Shown here: in pieces, positions 1 through 8,756 of the stretch | How the letters are laid out: each line of letters opens with the position of its first letter | Numbering within the stretch: the stretch's first letter is position 1 | Assembly: GCA_000375685.1 (NCBI GenBank) | Contig: AQVQ01000003.1 | Location: 1-38,486, forward strand | Direction: 5' to 3' | Length of the DNA: 38,486 nt | Source: a crenarchaeote SCGC AAA261-N23 | GTDB lineage: Archaea > Thermoproteota > Thermoprotei > Gearchaeales > Gearchaeaceae | Notes under the pieces: model-generated | Database searches by the model: none | The model's input: the letters and a program-made list of their open reading frames with translations, nothing else | What the model was told of the DNA's origin: nothing | Made by a program: the position numbers and the translations under genes

Positions 1-405
1 AACGCTTAAAGCAGAAAAAACTGAAGACAAAAATTGTGGAAGAGTAGCTAAGTAAAAAGTTGGATAATATGAAATGTAAATAAATTCAACAGTGATGCTT
101 GGAAGAAAATATTGTGTAATATTTATTATTTGCTTGTAAAAAATTAAAGGAAAATAGTACGTGATAGTTATAGGTAGAATGATAAATGCGATCGTAAAAA
201 TATAGGGGAAATAACTTTTTTTGAACAAATTAGAATAGTTCCTAATAAAGATTATAAAGGAAATCAATATCAAAATTAAAGACGATAAAGAAGTTATGCT
301 GTAAGTAAGAATGAAACCTACTCTTACAACGTTTAGACAGTAAAAGTAAGTTAACAAATGCATCAATGACAAATGCACTATGACCGTTGTATTGAAAAGC
401 TTCAT
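1..405 (-). CDS. Membrane protein, truncated by the window edge
   Basis: An open frame runs from an ATG at 405 to position 1 without a stop, giving the first 135 codons of a longer protein. It begins MKLFNTTVIVHLSLMHLL and has at least three strongly hydrophobic stretches, around residues 10-25, 32-55 and 68-88, separated by short basic loops (for example RNYSNLFKKSYF). It is therefore a polytopic membrane protein. I recognise no family motif. It diverges from the prepilin peptidase gene and shares the 58-bp AT-rich spacer with it. Whether it is functionally linked to pilus biogenesis cannot be told from the fragment. Confidence is fairly good that it is coding, because a 405-nt stop-free frame with hydrophobic periodicity is unlikely by chance in AT-rich DNA. 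Confidence 0.6.
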   Translation of the reverse strand, partial: MKLFNTTVIVHLSLMHLLTYFYCLNVVRVGFILTYSITSLSSLILILISFIIFIRNYSNLFKKSYFPYIFTIAFIILPITITYYFPLIFYKQIINITQYFLPSITVEFIYISYYPTFYLATLPQFLSSVFSALSV

Positions 406-463
406 ATTTTAAGCTAAATATGTGTCATTTATATATAAACTATACAACTTTATTTGATAATCC
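406..463. promoter_or_regulatory. Divergent intergenic promoter region
   Basis: The 58-bp spacer contains the TATA-like run tttatatataaac at 428-440. It lies about 25-35 nt before the ATG at 464, where an archaeal TATA box would sit for a leaderless or nearly leaderless transcript. The box is almost symmetric, so it could also serve the minus-strand gene starting at 405. Inference from position and composition only. Confidence 0.45.
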
Positions 464-1240
464 ATGAACATAGCGATCCTTGATAATATCTTAAATTTTT
501 ATAAATTTGCGGTAACACTAGCGATTTTCATTTTTGCATCCTATTTCGATTTGAAGTTCAGAGAAGTGTCTGATTTATTATGGATTTTACTAACTGTGCT
601 AACTTTGCCAGTAACCATATTTCAGGTTATTTTTATTAATACTATAAACCTCTTTTCCTTTTTGTTTATAATATTAATTAATTCAATAATAGCTGGAGTG
701 ATTTATTATTTAGCTCATTTTGGCCCAGCTGACAGTATTGCAATTATTGTTTTATCTCTAGCTTTACCTTTCCCTCCAAATTTTGGTTTCGGCACATTAC
801 TTATTAAGCCGCTTGATTATCCTTTAGCAGTTGTTTTGAACGGGATAATACTTTCAGTTTTTTATGTAATGGTTAATTTGATTAAAAATATTCGAATGTT
901 CCTTAAAGAAGGAAAATTGTTTGATGAAAATTATACCCTTAAGGATAAAATAGCCCTTTTATTCCTTTCTGAAAAGATTAAGAAAGATAAAATGGAGAGA
1001 GAGAAATTCTATATTTCCTTGATAGTTAATAGGAATGGCAATAAAAAGTTGGAACTTTTTAGAAATGTAAACGAAATGAATTTTGAAGATATTGAATCAA
1101 GAAAGGGTTATTACGAAAGTGATTACTATTGGGCTGAAAATGTTCAGCCTTTTTTGGTTTATTTAACGATTTCACTCGTTTTTACTATAATAGTTGGAGA
1201 TTTGATAACAAGTTTTGTGCTAAGTTTAATTCAATTATAA
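464..1240 (+). CDS. Archaeal prepilin peptidase (A24 aspartic protease, PibD/FlaK-like)
   Basis: This membrane aspartic protease removes class III signal peptides from archaeal pilins and archaellins at the cytoplasmic face. The first catalytic Asp is D29, in the early hydrophobic segment followed by DLKFREVSD, the hallmark D-x-K-x-R-x pattern of the A24 family. The second is D90 in GPAD, matching the G-x-x-D loop of archaeal members (GxGD in bacteria). The protein is 258 residues with about five or six membrane segments. A charged cytoplasmic insertion lies at about residues 145-220, and a last membrane helix follows. The gene is monocistronic or pairs with the short gene 31 nt downstream. 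The pilus-like locus starting at 11844 supplies candidate substrates. The overall family call is secure; which substrates it cleaves is inferred. Confidence 0.82.
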   Translation: MNIAILDNILNFYKFAVTLAIFIFASYFDLKFREVSDLLWILLTVLTLPVTIFQVIFINTINLFSFLFIILINSIIAGVIYYLAHFGPADSIAIIVLSLALPFPPNFGFGTLLIKPLDYPLAVVLNGIILSVFYVMVNLIKNIRMFLKEGKLFDENYTLKDKIALLFLSEKIKKDKMEREKFYISLIVNRNGNKKLELFRNVNEMNFEDIESRKGYYESDYYWAENVQPFLVYLTISLVFTIIVGDLITSFVLSLIQL

Positions 1241-1271
1241 ATATTTCTACAATGAAATTGATAAAGTAAAC

Positions 1272-1583
1272 ATGGAAGGGAAGAAAATCATCGCTGTAGT
1301 TGCGGATTGGGAAGAATCTTCTAAATATATAAAAAGAGTTGTAGAGGAAGTCTCAAAAGAAACCAATACAAGCCTAGAAATAAAGAACGAAGATTGGGAT
1401 TTCTTGGTAACTTACGGCGTCAAAGATGAATATGGCGGTGTTGAAGTCCCACAGGTTTTCATACAAGATGAAAAGGATAAGATTAGATTTGTAATGGGTC
1501 GTGTACCTTTAGATGAAAACGGTAAGCCTGATTTAAAAAAAGCTAAAGAGATTTTAAAGTCTGCACTTCAATCTACTTCATAA
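1272..1583 (+). CDS. Small thioredoxin-fold-like protein without a CxxC motif
   Basis: A 103-residue soluble protein. The predicted order is beta (KKIIAVVADW), helix (SSKYIKRVVEEVSKET), beta (LEIKNEDW), then VEVPQVFI followed by a strand (KIRFVMGRV) and a C-terminal helix (DLKKAKEILKSAL). The VPQVFI segment looks like the cis-Pro loop of thioredoxin/glutaredoxin folds, but there is no cysteine anywhere, so it cannot be a dithiol oxidoreductase. I do not recognise a named family. The 3' end overlaps the 3' end of polB1 tail to tail by 11 nt. The fold call is inference from motif order, not from a search. Confidence 0.5.
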   Translation: MEGKKIIAVVADWEESSKYIKRVVEEVSKETNTSLEIKNEDWDFLVTYGVKDEYGGVEVPQVFIQDEKDKIRFVMGRVPLDENGKPDLKKAKEILKSALQSTS

Positions 1584-4158
1584 AAACTCCCAAGTTATTT
1601 GAACCAAGTATAGATTCAAAATCTATTTCTGCAGGCTCAAGCAACTGCTCTAAGCTGCTTTTCATCATTTCAACATATTTGCCGATGTCTATTTCGTCTA
1701 ATCTAGCAAGTTGTACAGGCTTAACCCCCTCTTGAGTCCTTACTTTTACATAAGCCACACTTTGCCCTGCCTTAACTTCTAAGCCAAAGTTCCTCAATTG
1801 AATTGCTGCCTTTACATGTTGCGGAGTAGTTTTTGAATAATCTTCTATACTTTTATTCATTGTTACCTTAATAGCAAGTTCTGAAAGCGAAATACGTCCT
1901 GTTTTTAATAACCTATACTGTTCGTATGTTAAATTCCTTATTTTCTCCTTTGCCTTTATAAAATCTTCAGGTTTATTCACCTCTTTAAGGATTTCCACTA
2001 TGTTGTAAAAGGTTTTTTTAACAAATTCAGGTATATGTCTTTTCTTTCCCATCAAGCCTTTTATATCAACATTGCCATTTTGCGTTACACCAAAATAGTT
2101 CTTCTTTCTTTGTGAAAATACGACGTATTTATACACTTTATCAACATCTATATCTATTTTTAATTCACTCTCAACAATATCAACGAATTTATGGAGAATT
2201 TCTTTCGGTGGATTCTTTATAAATAATGAATCAGTATCGCCATATAAGATCATTAGATTTAAGCTTCTTGCAATTTCGATGGTTTTATCAATATTGTAGC
2301 GTCCTATAGCTGTTATGCTTTCAGCCGCTGCAGGTGAATATAGATCCGATGTCTCTGCTCCTAATACACCATAAGCTGCATTTAGGATGACCTTCATTGA
2401 GGCTTGTATAACATCGTATTGGAACCTTGTTTGTGGATCTAAACTTTGATCCTTTGATTTGACTTTGTAATAACTAACCCTTAAATCCCTTAGGCTACCT
2501 ATTAAAAGACTTAAAATTCCTCTTCTTTTCTTACATACCCAATGCGAAATACCTGGTAATTTATTACTTTTACATTCTTCATGAACACAATCGATCGTTT
2601 CATATGAAATATTCCAAACTTTTATTATGGAAGGATACAGAGAAGCAAAATCAACGACTACAACATCGAAATGTATTCCTGGAATTGGATCAATTACTTT
2701 AGCGCCCTGATATTTCTTCCCTTTTATGATAGCAGTAGTAGCAAGTGTACCTTTTGCAGCTACAATCTCTTCTTTATTAGGTATAAGCTCTCCTCTATTC
2801 CTTAATTTAAAAGCTACAATACTTTTAATCCAATTTGAAACACCTATCCGTGTAACATCTTCTATAGGAAGTTTAGTTATTCGCATTAGAATTATTATCA
2901 GATTAAGGATTAGCCTATTATTGAAGTTTACCAAATTGTAAGTTATCCAAGCATCATTAAAACAATATAAAGCTAATTCATAAAGAGGTACTAAATTTAT
3001 AAAATCCTTTAGTACCTTTTTCTCGGTTCCAAGCAACGCTTTAGCTATCGAGTTTAAATCCGTTTCATCATATCTTCTTGCAAATGCATAAATCTGAATT
3101 ACTTTGTTATGAAAAAATTTATACAAATCAACATGCACCCCTGGAAGAACCATAGCAATTTCCTTACCCAATGCTATAGGTATTTTTTCCTTAGGTATGC
3201 CAAGTTTCAGAGCTCTATTATATAAATATGGCAAATCGAAATTATCACCATTGAAAGTAAAAATTATTGGATATGATGCGATTATACTAAAAGCTTTCTG
3301 CAAAAGAGCTAATTCATCATCCACAAATTCAACATCGACATCTTTAAGTTCAGCAGGCCTTTCTCCTATTTCAACGTTCCTTTTAAGTATGAGAACTTTT
3401 TTGAATCCTTCGCTTCCTACAAAAGAAATTGCGATGACTTTAGATGCTGCCTTTTTAGGTGAAGGTAAAAGAGTAGGGGATTCCATCTCAACCTCTATAT
3501 CCATTGCAGCATGTTTTATTGTATAAATAGGCTGATTCAAAATTGTAATCCACTCCTTAACTGCTTGAAGATACTCAGGATCTTCGTTTTTATAGAGCTC
3601 TTCTATTTCAGAAAATTTTACATCTTTAAAATCCCTTAAAAGCTCCCCGTTAACTATTTTATAAGGAGCGCCTGGTATAAGAGCTAAATCAAATATGTAT
3701 GATGAATGATATTTTATGTTAGCTTCCCACTTGCTCTTTAAGTATTCTCTAAGAGAATTTTTCTGTCCACCTACTGATAATGGATCTTTAGCGATTATTT
3801 TAGTTAGTTTTACCTTTTTATCAAATATAGGATGATAACGTTCAACTCTATCGAATCCAAGAAATCCTGGATGAAGAGTTATAGATGGATTATTTCTTAA
3901 ATCTTCCTCAGGAATGTCGGTATAGAAATATGGTTTATGACCAGTATTATCGTACCAATAATATACTTTGCCATCTTCAGGATTATATAGCTTAACTAAA
4001 GCTTTCCCATACTTGCCACTGTAGGTCACTGATAGTAGTATACTAGTGCTTAAGTTCTTAGGAGTTTCCGCCTCATATGCTGAAGATTCAATTCTTAATT
4101 CTTCTTGTTCAGCTTCATATTCTTCTTCAGATTCTTCTAAATGATCCAATTTTTGCAT
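1573..4158 (-). CDS. polB1: DNA polymerase B1, replicative family B polymerase
   Basis: This is the replicative DNA polymerase with 3'-5' proofreading. The exonuclease domain shows motif I as DIEVE with acidic residues D220 and E222, motif II as FNGDNFDLPYL, and motif III as Y-x3-D in YCFNDAW. The polymerase domain shows motif A as DFASLYPSI (D503), motif B as KVILNAAYGVLG, and motif C as YGDTDS (D641, D643). All catalytic residues are present, and 861 residues is close to the usual length of crenarchaeal PolB1 (about 880). The N-terminus is unusually acidic (EESEEEYEAEQEE), probably disordered. There is no intein in motifs A-C, where family B polymerases often carry them. It lies 38 nt downstream of xpd on the same strand, so the two are likely co-transcribed. 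Confidence 0.95.
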   Translation of the reverse strand: MQKLDHLEESEEEYEAEQEELRIESSAYEAETPKNLSTSILLSVTYSGKYGKALVKLYNPEDGKVYYWYDNTGHKPYFYTDIPEEDLRNNPSITLHPGFLGFDRVERYHPIFDKKVKLTKIIAKDPLSVGGQKNSLREYLKSKWEANIKYHSSYIFDLALIPGAPYKIVNGELLRDFKDVKFSEIEELYKNEDPEYLQAVKEWITILNQPIYTIKHAAMDIEVEMESPTLLPSPKKAASKVIAISFVGSEGFKKVLILKRNVEIGERPAELKDVDVEFVDDELALLQKAFSIIASYPIIFTFNGDNFDLPYLYNRALKLGIPKEKIPIALGKEIAMVLPGVHVDLYKFFHNKVIQIYAFARRYDETDLNSIAKALLGTEKKVLKDFINLVPLYELALYCFNDAWITYNLVNFNNRLILNLIIILMRITKLPIEDVTRIGVSNWIKSIVAFKLRNRGELIPNKEEIVAAKGTLATTAIIKGKKYQGAKVIDPIPGIHFDVVVVDFASLYPSIIKVWNISYETIDCVHEECKSNKLPGISHWVCKKRRGILSLLIGSLRDLRVSYYKVKSKDQSLDPQTRFQYDVIQASMKVILNAAYGVLGAETSDLYSPAAAESITAIGRYNIDKTIEIARSLNLMILYGDTDSLFIKNPPKEILHKFVDIVESELKIDIDVDKVYKYVVFSQRKKNYFGVTQNGNVDIKGLMGKKRHIPEFVKKTFYNIVEILKEVNKPEDFIKAKEKIRNLTYEQYRLLKTGRISLSELAIKVTMNKSIEDYSKTTPQHVKAAIQLRNFGLEVKAGQSVAYVKVRTQEGVKPVQLARLDEIDIGKYVEMMKSSLEQLLEPAEIDFESILGSNNLGVFMK

Positions 4159-4196
4159 AATAATAAAGACTAAAATAGATTACTTCTAAGAATATA

Positions 4197-6035
4197 TTAA
4201 CTTAACTTATTATGCTTATTTATTATTCTCTTAAGTTTTCCGAAATTCCAAGCAATTGCGACTTTCTTCTCTTTATACCACCACGGTAAATAATTCATTA
4301 CATATTCTTCACTGAATCTTGAATCCAAAAAAATTACTATCCCACTATCTGAAGGGCCTCGAAATGCTCTTCCTAAAGATTGAATAGCCTTTCTCACAGC
4401 AGGCAATACAGAACCGTACAACCAGCCTTTGAGTGGAAATAAATTATCGTAATATTCTATACGCTCATTCAGTGAAGGCGAAGGAGGATCATAAGCTAAC
4501 CCTACTACTGCAACCACATCAATTATTCCAGGATAAAAATCTTCTCCTTCTGAAAACTTCCCTCCTTGAACAGCCAAAAGAACTTTATTTTTTCCCTCTT
4601 TGAATTCAGTCATTATTTTTTCTTCTTCATGTTCACCCATGTTTTTTTGCTCAATATACAGTGTTTTCTTTACTTTATTCATGAGATCCGATTTCAGGAT
4701 GGATTCTAAAACATTGTATGAAGGAAAAAATATTATTGTGTTTTTCTTTGAAGCTTCAATTATTTCACAGACCATTTCACAGTATTTATTAAACGTTTCA
4801 TCATTCCTTTCCACATATCTTGTACTTGTAGAAACTTCGAAAATGCTAAATATTTTACTTTCCTTAAAAGGATTTGCTTCAATTATATCTACATCTTTAA
4901 TATTAAGCATTTTTATGAAAAAGTCGTGTGGCTTTATAGTTGCTGAAACAAATATTTTAGAGGTAAAAGGCTTGAATATTGTCTCAAAGTAATTTGAAAA
5001 ATCCAACGTTAATAAGCGAACAATCAAGGATCCATTTTTTCTTTCAATTAATATTTTAGAGCTTGAGTTTAAGTATGCTAAATTTCTAATAAAGTTATAT
5101 AGATTATATAAAATATTGGATAAATTCTTTTGATCTTTAGCTATTAAATTTATTATTTCTTTATTCATAATTTTTAATAATTCATGAAACTCAACCTTCC
5201 CACCAAATGTTTCTATAAATTCTGAAAAAGTTAGCTTCAAACGATTTTTTGATGACTGTTCTTCAAAAAATTTTATGATAAAATAAGTAAAGTCTCTTAA
5301 TTCTGTATTAATCAACTTATCTACAATTTTGCTTATCTCACCAATATCTACATCCTGATTGAAGAGATTGCTTACAAAATCTAGAATATTATGTGCCTCA
5401 TCGATTACTAGTATTTTAGTTTCGTATTTTCTGTTTAATATATTAAAGTCAAGCAGAATGTCTGGGGATAAAAAGTAATTATAGGTAGATAATATAACTT
5501 TAGCTTTACTAATCAGAACTCTTTGGATTTCATAAGGGCAACAACTAACATTTATACCTAGATCACGTATTGTTGATCCAAGCATTGGAAAATATATTGT
5601 TTCTATATTGAGAAATTTTTGTTTTATTTTAAAAAAATTTTTAAAATATATACATTTATTATTAGAAATTAACATATTACACATACTGTTAAAGCTACCA
5701 TGATCATAGATGTTTAATCTAAGTAAATTTTCATTAACACAACTATCTTTTTTGTTTTTTATTGAAATAGCAGGTATTGGAAATTTAGATGATATCAATA
5801 GAATTTCATCTTCGACCCTTTTTACCTCTCTGTTTGTCCTTGTAAGATAAAACACAATACCGTTTTCATGTATAAAAGGTAAAGTTGATATTAGTACTGC
5901 TAAGGTTTTGCCAAATCCATTTGGAGCATCTACTATCGCATTCCTTTTATTCTGTATAGCTGTATAAACTTTGCTTACTATTTCAAACTGCTTTGGCCTG
6001 AAATCATCATAGGGCAAGTACTTTTTAAAGTCCAA
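4197..6035 (-). CDS. xpd: XPD/Rad3-type 5'-3' DNA helicase with Fe-S cluster
   Basis: Superfamily 2 helicase of the DEAD_2 family. Walker A is APNGFGKT (residues 37-44) and Walker B is the DEAH box VIDEAHN (D212-H215). The cysteines expected to hold the 4Fe-4S cluster are C99, C119, C128 and C165 or C166, in the region between helicase motifs I and II as in archaeal XPD. The C-terminal motor ends with QSLGRAFRGPSDSG, the motif VI arginine finger region. It is 612 residues, somewhat longer than Sulfolobales XPD (about 550). The start is a TTG at 6035; no ATG or GTG is available upstream in frame. Role known from the family: duplex opening, with nucleotide excision repair or bypass functions in archaea. 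It is upstream of polB1 and divergent from ubiD. Confidence 0.92.
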   Translation of the reverse strand: MDFKKYLPYDDFRPKQFEIVSKVYTAIQNKRNAIVDAPNGFGKTLAVLISTLPFIHENGIVFYLTRTNREVKRVEDEILLISSKFPIPAISIKNKKDSCVNENLLRLNIYDHGSFNSMCNMLISNNKCIYFKNFFKIKQKFLNIETIYFPMLGSTIRDLGINVSCCPYEIQRVLISKAKVILSTYNYFLSPDILLDFNILNRKYETKILVIDEAHNILDFVSNLFNQDVDIGEISKIVDKLINTELRDFTYFIIKFFEEQSSKNRLKLTFSEFIETFGGKVEFHELLKIMNKEIINLIAKDQKNLSNILYNLYNFIRNLAYLNSSSKILIERKNGSLIVRLLTLDFSNYFETIFKPFTSKIFVSATIKPHDFFIKMLNIKDVDIIEANPFKESKIFSIFEVSTSTRYVERNDETFNKYCEMVCEIIEASKKNTIIFFPSYNVLESILKSDLMNKVKKTLYIEQKNMGEHEEEKIMTEFKEGKNKVLLAVQGGKFSEGEDFYPGIIDVVAVVGLAYDPPSPSLNERIEYYDNLFPLKGWLYGSVLPAVRKAIQSLGRAFRGPSDSGIVIFLDSRFSEEYVMNYLPWWYKEKKVAIAWNFGKLKRIINKHNKLS

Positions 6036-6067
6036 CTCATAAATACTTAGTTTTTAACTATAAAATC
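6036..6067. promoter_or_regulatory. Compact bidirectional promoter between xpd and ubiD
   Basis: Only 32 bp separate two divergent start codons. On the plus strand, ataaatac at 6040-6047 precedes the GTG at 6068 by about 25 nt. On the minus strand the complement of 6057-6066 reads cgattttata, about 25 nt before the TTG at 6035. Both spacings fit archaeal TATA boxes for leaderless transcripts, which would make the two TBP sites nearly adjacent and mutually exclusive. Inference from positions. Confidence 0.4.
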
Positions 6068-7411
6068 GTGGAATACACAAATAATTTAAAGAGTTATCTT
6101 AATCAAGTAAAAAAAGAGATTGTAACTATCAAAGCAAGTATAAAAAAAGATTATGAAATATCCGCCGTATTAAAGAAACTCGATGATGGACCAATAGTTT
6201 TATTTGAAAACGTAGAAGGATATAAATTAAAAGTTGTGGGAAATCTATGCTCTAAAAGGCAAAGATTATTAGAATCATTTGGAGCTAATGATAAAAACTA
6301 CCATGATAAAATTTACAGCGCGATTGAAAATCCTTTACCCTGTGATTTAATAAGCGGACCCTATTTTAAACCCGACCCCAACATGAGAATATCCGACTTA
6401 CCGATTCCAAAGCATTATGAGAGTGAGAAAAGCGATTATATAACATCAGGAATTGTAATAGGAAGGTTAGAAGAAGAAAAGATTCAGAATTCATCTGTTC
6501 ATAGACTTATGAAAATAGATGATGAGACTTTTGGAATAAGGGTTGTTCCTAGACATCTTTATTCAATGATCCAAGAATCAAAGAAAAAAGGTAAAGTATT
6601 AAACATAGCTATATGTATAGGAGCCCACCCAGCTGTATATCTTTCCGCAGGTTTATCTCCAAGGTATGGATATGATCATATTCATGTAGCAAATAGGTTG
6701 TTAAATGGTTCTCTTCATCAATTTAAATGTGCAAACGGAGTTTATGCATTAAGTGAAAGTGAAATAATAATGGAAGGTTACATTGATCCGTCAGAAGAAC
6801 TTGAAGAAGGTCCTTTTACAGATCTCACTGGAACTCCGGATATCATAAGAAAGCAGCCTGTTGTTCATATTACTAAAATTTACGTAAATAAAGATTCAAT
6901 CTACCAAGATATTCTTCCTGCAGGGAACGAGCATTATCTGCTAATGGGATTAGGTAGAGAAGTGCTAATTCATAGATATGTCGAAAGAATAACACCTTTC
7001 GTTAGAAAGGTAAGGCTCATAAAAGGAGGCTGTGGCTGGCTCATTGCAGTAGTATCTGTTAGGAAAATCAGGGAAGGAGATGCAAAAAACGTAATAGCAG
7101 CGTGTTTTGCAGCACATCCTTCATTGAAAATTGCTATAGTCGTAGATGAGGATATAGATCCAGATAATCCTGAAGAAGTACATTGGGCCTTGGCTACAAG
7201 GTTAAATCCATCAAAGGGGATAATAGTAATTAACGATGCTACTGTTTCATCATTGGATCCCTCTGCAGACCAAGATCTTGCTTTAGGAAGTAAGCTGGGA
7301 ATCGATGCCACAATTAGCTTCAAAAAACCAATTAGTAAGTATATGAGATCAAAAATCCCTGTAAATGAAGATAGATTGAATGAGATCTTGAAATATATCC
7401 AGCCTTACTAA
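6068..7411 (+). CDS. UbiD-family prenyl-FMN-dependent decarboxylase
   Basis: A 447-residue UbiD-type decarboxylase. Visible family features are IRVVPRHLYSMIQ and ICIGAHPAVYLSAGLS (cofactor-binding half), EGPFTDLTGTPD (the conserved acidic loop that is EGPFGE in UbiD), and VNKDSIYQDILPAGNEH near the C-terminal domain. UbiD enzymes use prenylated FMN made by a UbiX partner, which is not in this window. In archaea with the modified mevalonate pathway, a UbiD homologue decarboxylates trans-anhydromevalonate 5-phosphate to isopentenyl phosphate; this is the most likely role here, but other UbiD substrates cannot be excluded. The start is a GTG at 6068, supported by the TATA box 25 nt upstream. It faces the HD-domain gene convergently. 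Confidence 0.8.
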   Translation: MEYTNNLKSYLNQVKKEIVTIKASIKKDYEISAVLKKLDDGPIVLFENVEGYKLKVVGNLCSKRQRLLESFGANDKNYHDKIYSAIENPLPCDLISGPYFKPDPNMRISDLPIPKHYESEKSDYITSGIVIGRLEEEKIQNSSVHRLMKIDDETFGIRVVPRHLYSMIQESKKKGKVLNIAICIGAHPAVYLSAGLSPRYGYDHIHVANRLLNGSLHQFKCANGVYALSESEIIMEGYIDPSEELEEGPFTDLTGTPDIIRKQPVVHITKIYVNKDSIYQDILPAGNEHYLLMGLGREVLIHRYVERITPFVRKVRLIKGGCGWLIAVVSVRKIREGDAKNVIAACFAAHPSLKIAIVVDEDIDPDNPEEVHWALATRLNPSKGIIVINDATVSSLDPSADQDLALGSKLGIDATISFKKPISKYMRSKIPVNEDRLNEILKYIQPY

Positions 7412-7493
7412 AAAATAAATATTTCATTAGTTTGTGAGATAGATTTTTATTTAGCTAAGATGATTAAAAATAAACTTCTGAAAAGAGACATAT

Positions 7494-8756
7494 TCAGTAA
7501 ATAGATTCTTCAAAAATTTCATAATTTTCTAGTATTTTTTTGCCCACTTCAGCAACTTTTGTTCTATGTTCTTTTTCAGTATATATTCTAAAAATGTTAA
7601 TAACTGGTTTAAGTTCCCTTATCCAGCTACTAACTTCTGATAATTTATAAACTCTTTTATCTCCGTCATTTTTTACTACAGGAATCTCGTAAGGGTCATG
7701 GGTATAGGCATTATGATAAGGAACCGAAGGTAAAGAAGATAAATCGAATTCTATGTTTTCTTTATCTATGCCTACTCTCTTTGAAATGTCTTCCTTAATC
7801 TCATTTAATATCTTATTTAAATTCTCTTGAATAATGTTGCCAACTATTTTTACTTCAAGAGCGCATTTTATTAAATTTCTGCTTTCTATTCTTGATAAAT
7901 ATTTACTACCTTGTTTGCTTTGAGAAATAAGATGCCATAATTTAAAATCGTCCAGATTGAGATATTCATCCACATTAAATTTGTTTAAAAATCCAAACTC
8001 ATCAAGTGTAAATCGGATAGCCTTCAATAAAAGGATTTGAGCTGCTCTCAATGTTTTATGAAAATATATAGCTTCAAAACTCTTTATTCGGCTCAAAATA
8101 AAAATCTCAAAAGTATATAGTGCAGTCATGTTGACTGATAATTCATCATTCCATATTTCCATTGTTGTAACAAGTCTTTCTATATCTATGTTTCCATATC
8201 CTGCTCCACTATGGAAATTATCCCTTTTTATAAAATCAAGCTTATCTGCATCTAATCCGCTTTTAATGATTTGACCTAAATATTTCTTTACAGATTTTGC
8301 CTCCCCAGTTATAATCTCTCCAATTTCTTTTGGATTTATTCCTGCATCTTTAAGCTTGTCTGCGACTTCACTTCTTATTATAATTTCTTTTCCTACATGT
8401 TCATGATCGAGTTTGAAATTTTCAAGCAAAATAGGTTCAAATAAATGGGAAAAAGGTCCATGACCGATATCGTGCAATAACGAAGAAAACCTTATTTTTT
8501 TACTTTCTTCATAACTAACTTCAATAGGCAAGCTAGATAGATATAAGTTTGCTAAGTGCATAGCACCTAGACAGTGTTCAAATCTAGTATGAACTGCTGC
8601 AGGATAAACTATATCAGCAAGAGGTAATTGTCTAACTCTGTGAAGGCGTTGAAATGCCTTAGTATCTATTGCCTCTTTTTCTTCTTCGGTTATATGTATA
8701 TATCCGTAAATTGGATCTTTGATAAACCCCCAATACTTCAGCTGAAAATTAATCAT
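7494..8756 (-). CDS. HD-domain phosphohydrolase, SAMHD1/dGTPase-like
   Basis: Metal-dependent phosphohydrolase of 420 residues. HD motif ligands are H61 in HTRFEHCLGAMHLANLY, H95 and D96 in LLHDIGHGPFSHLFE, and the later Asp in SGLDADKLDFIKRD. The HTRFEH...HDIGHGPFSH combination is typical of the SAMHD1/dNTP triphosphohydrolase branch. The start overlaps the stop of thymidylate kinase by 4 nt (ATGA), so the two are translated together. A link to dNTP pool control is reasonable but inferred: the kinase makes dTDP and this enzyme would remove dNTPs. No allosteric-site assignment is attempted. Confidence 0.82.
   Translation of the reverse strand: MINFQLKYWGFIKDPIYGYIHITEEEKEAIDTKAFQRLHRVRQLPLADIVYPAAVHTRFEHCLGAMHLANLYLSSLPIEVSYEESKKIRFSSLLHDIGHGPFSHLFEPILLENFKLDHEHVGKEIIIRSEVADKLKDAGINPKEIGEIITGEAKSVKKYLGQIIKSGLDADKLDFIKRDNFHSGAGYGNIDIERLVTTMEIWNDELSVNMTALYTFEIFILSRIKSFEAIYFHKTLRAAQILLLKAIRFTLDEFGFLNKFNVDEYLNLDDFKLWHLISQSKQGSKYLSRIESRNLIKCALEVKIVGNIIQENLNKILNEIKEDISKRVGIDKENIEFDLSSLPSVPYHNAYTHDPYEIPVVKNDGDKRVYKLSEVSSWIRELKPVINIFRIYTEKEHRTKVAEVGKKILENYEIFEESIY

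Noticed and set aside
7412..7493. Possible C/D-box small RNA (gatgatt ... ctga)
   Set aside because: The box C match is poor, spacing is too short and no D'/C' pair is seen.
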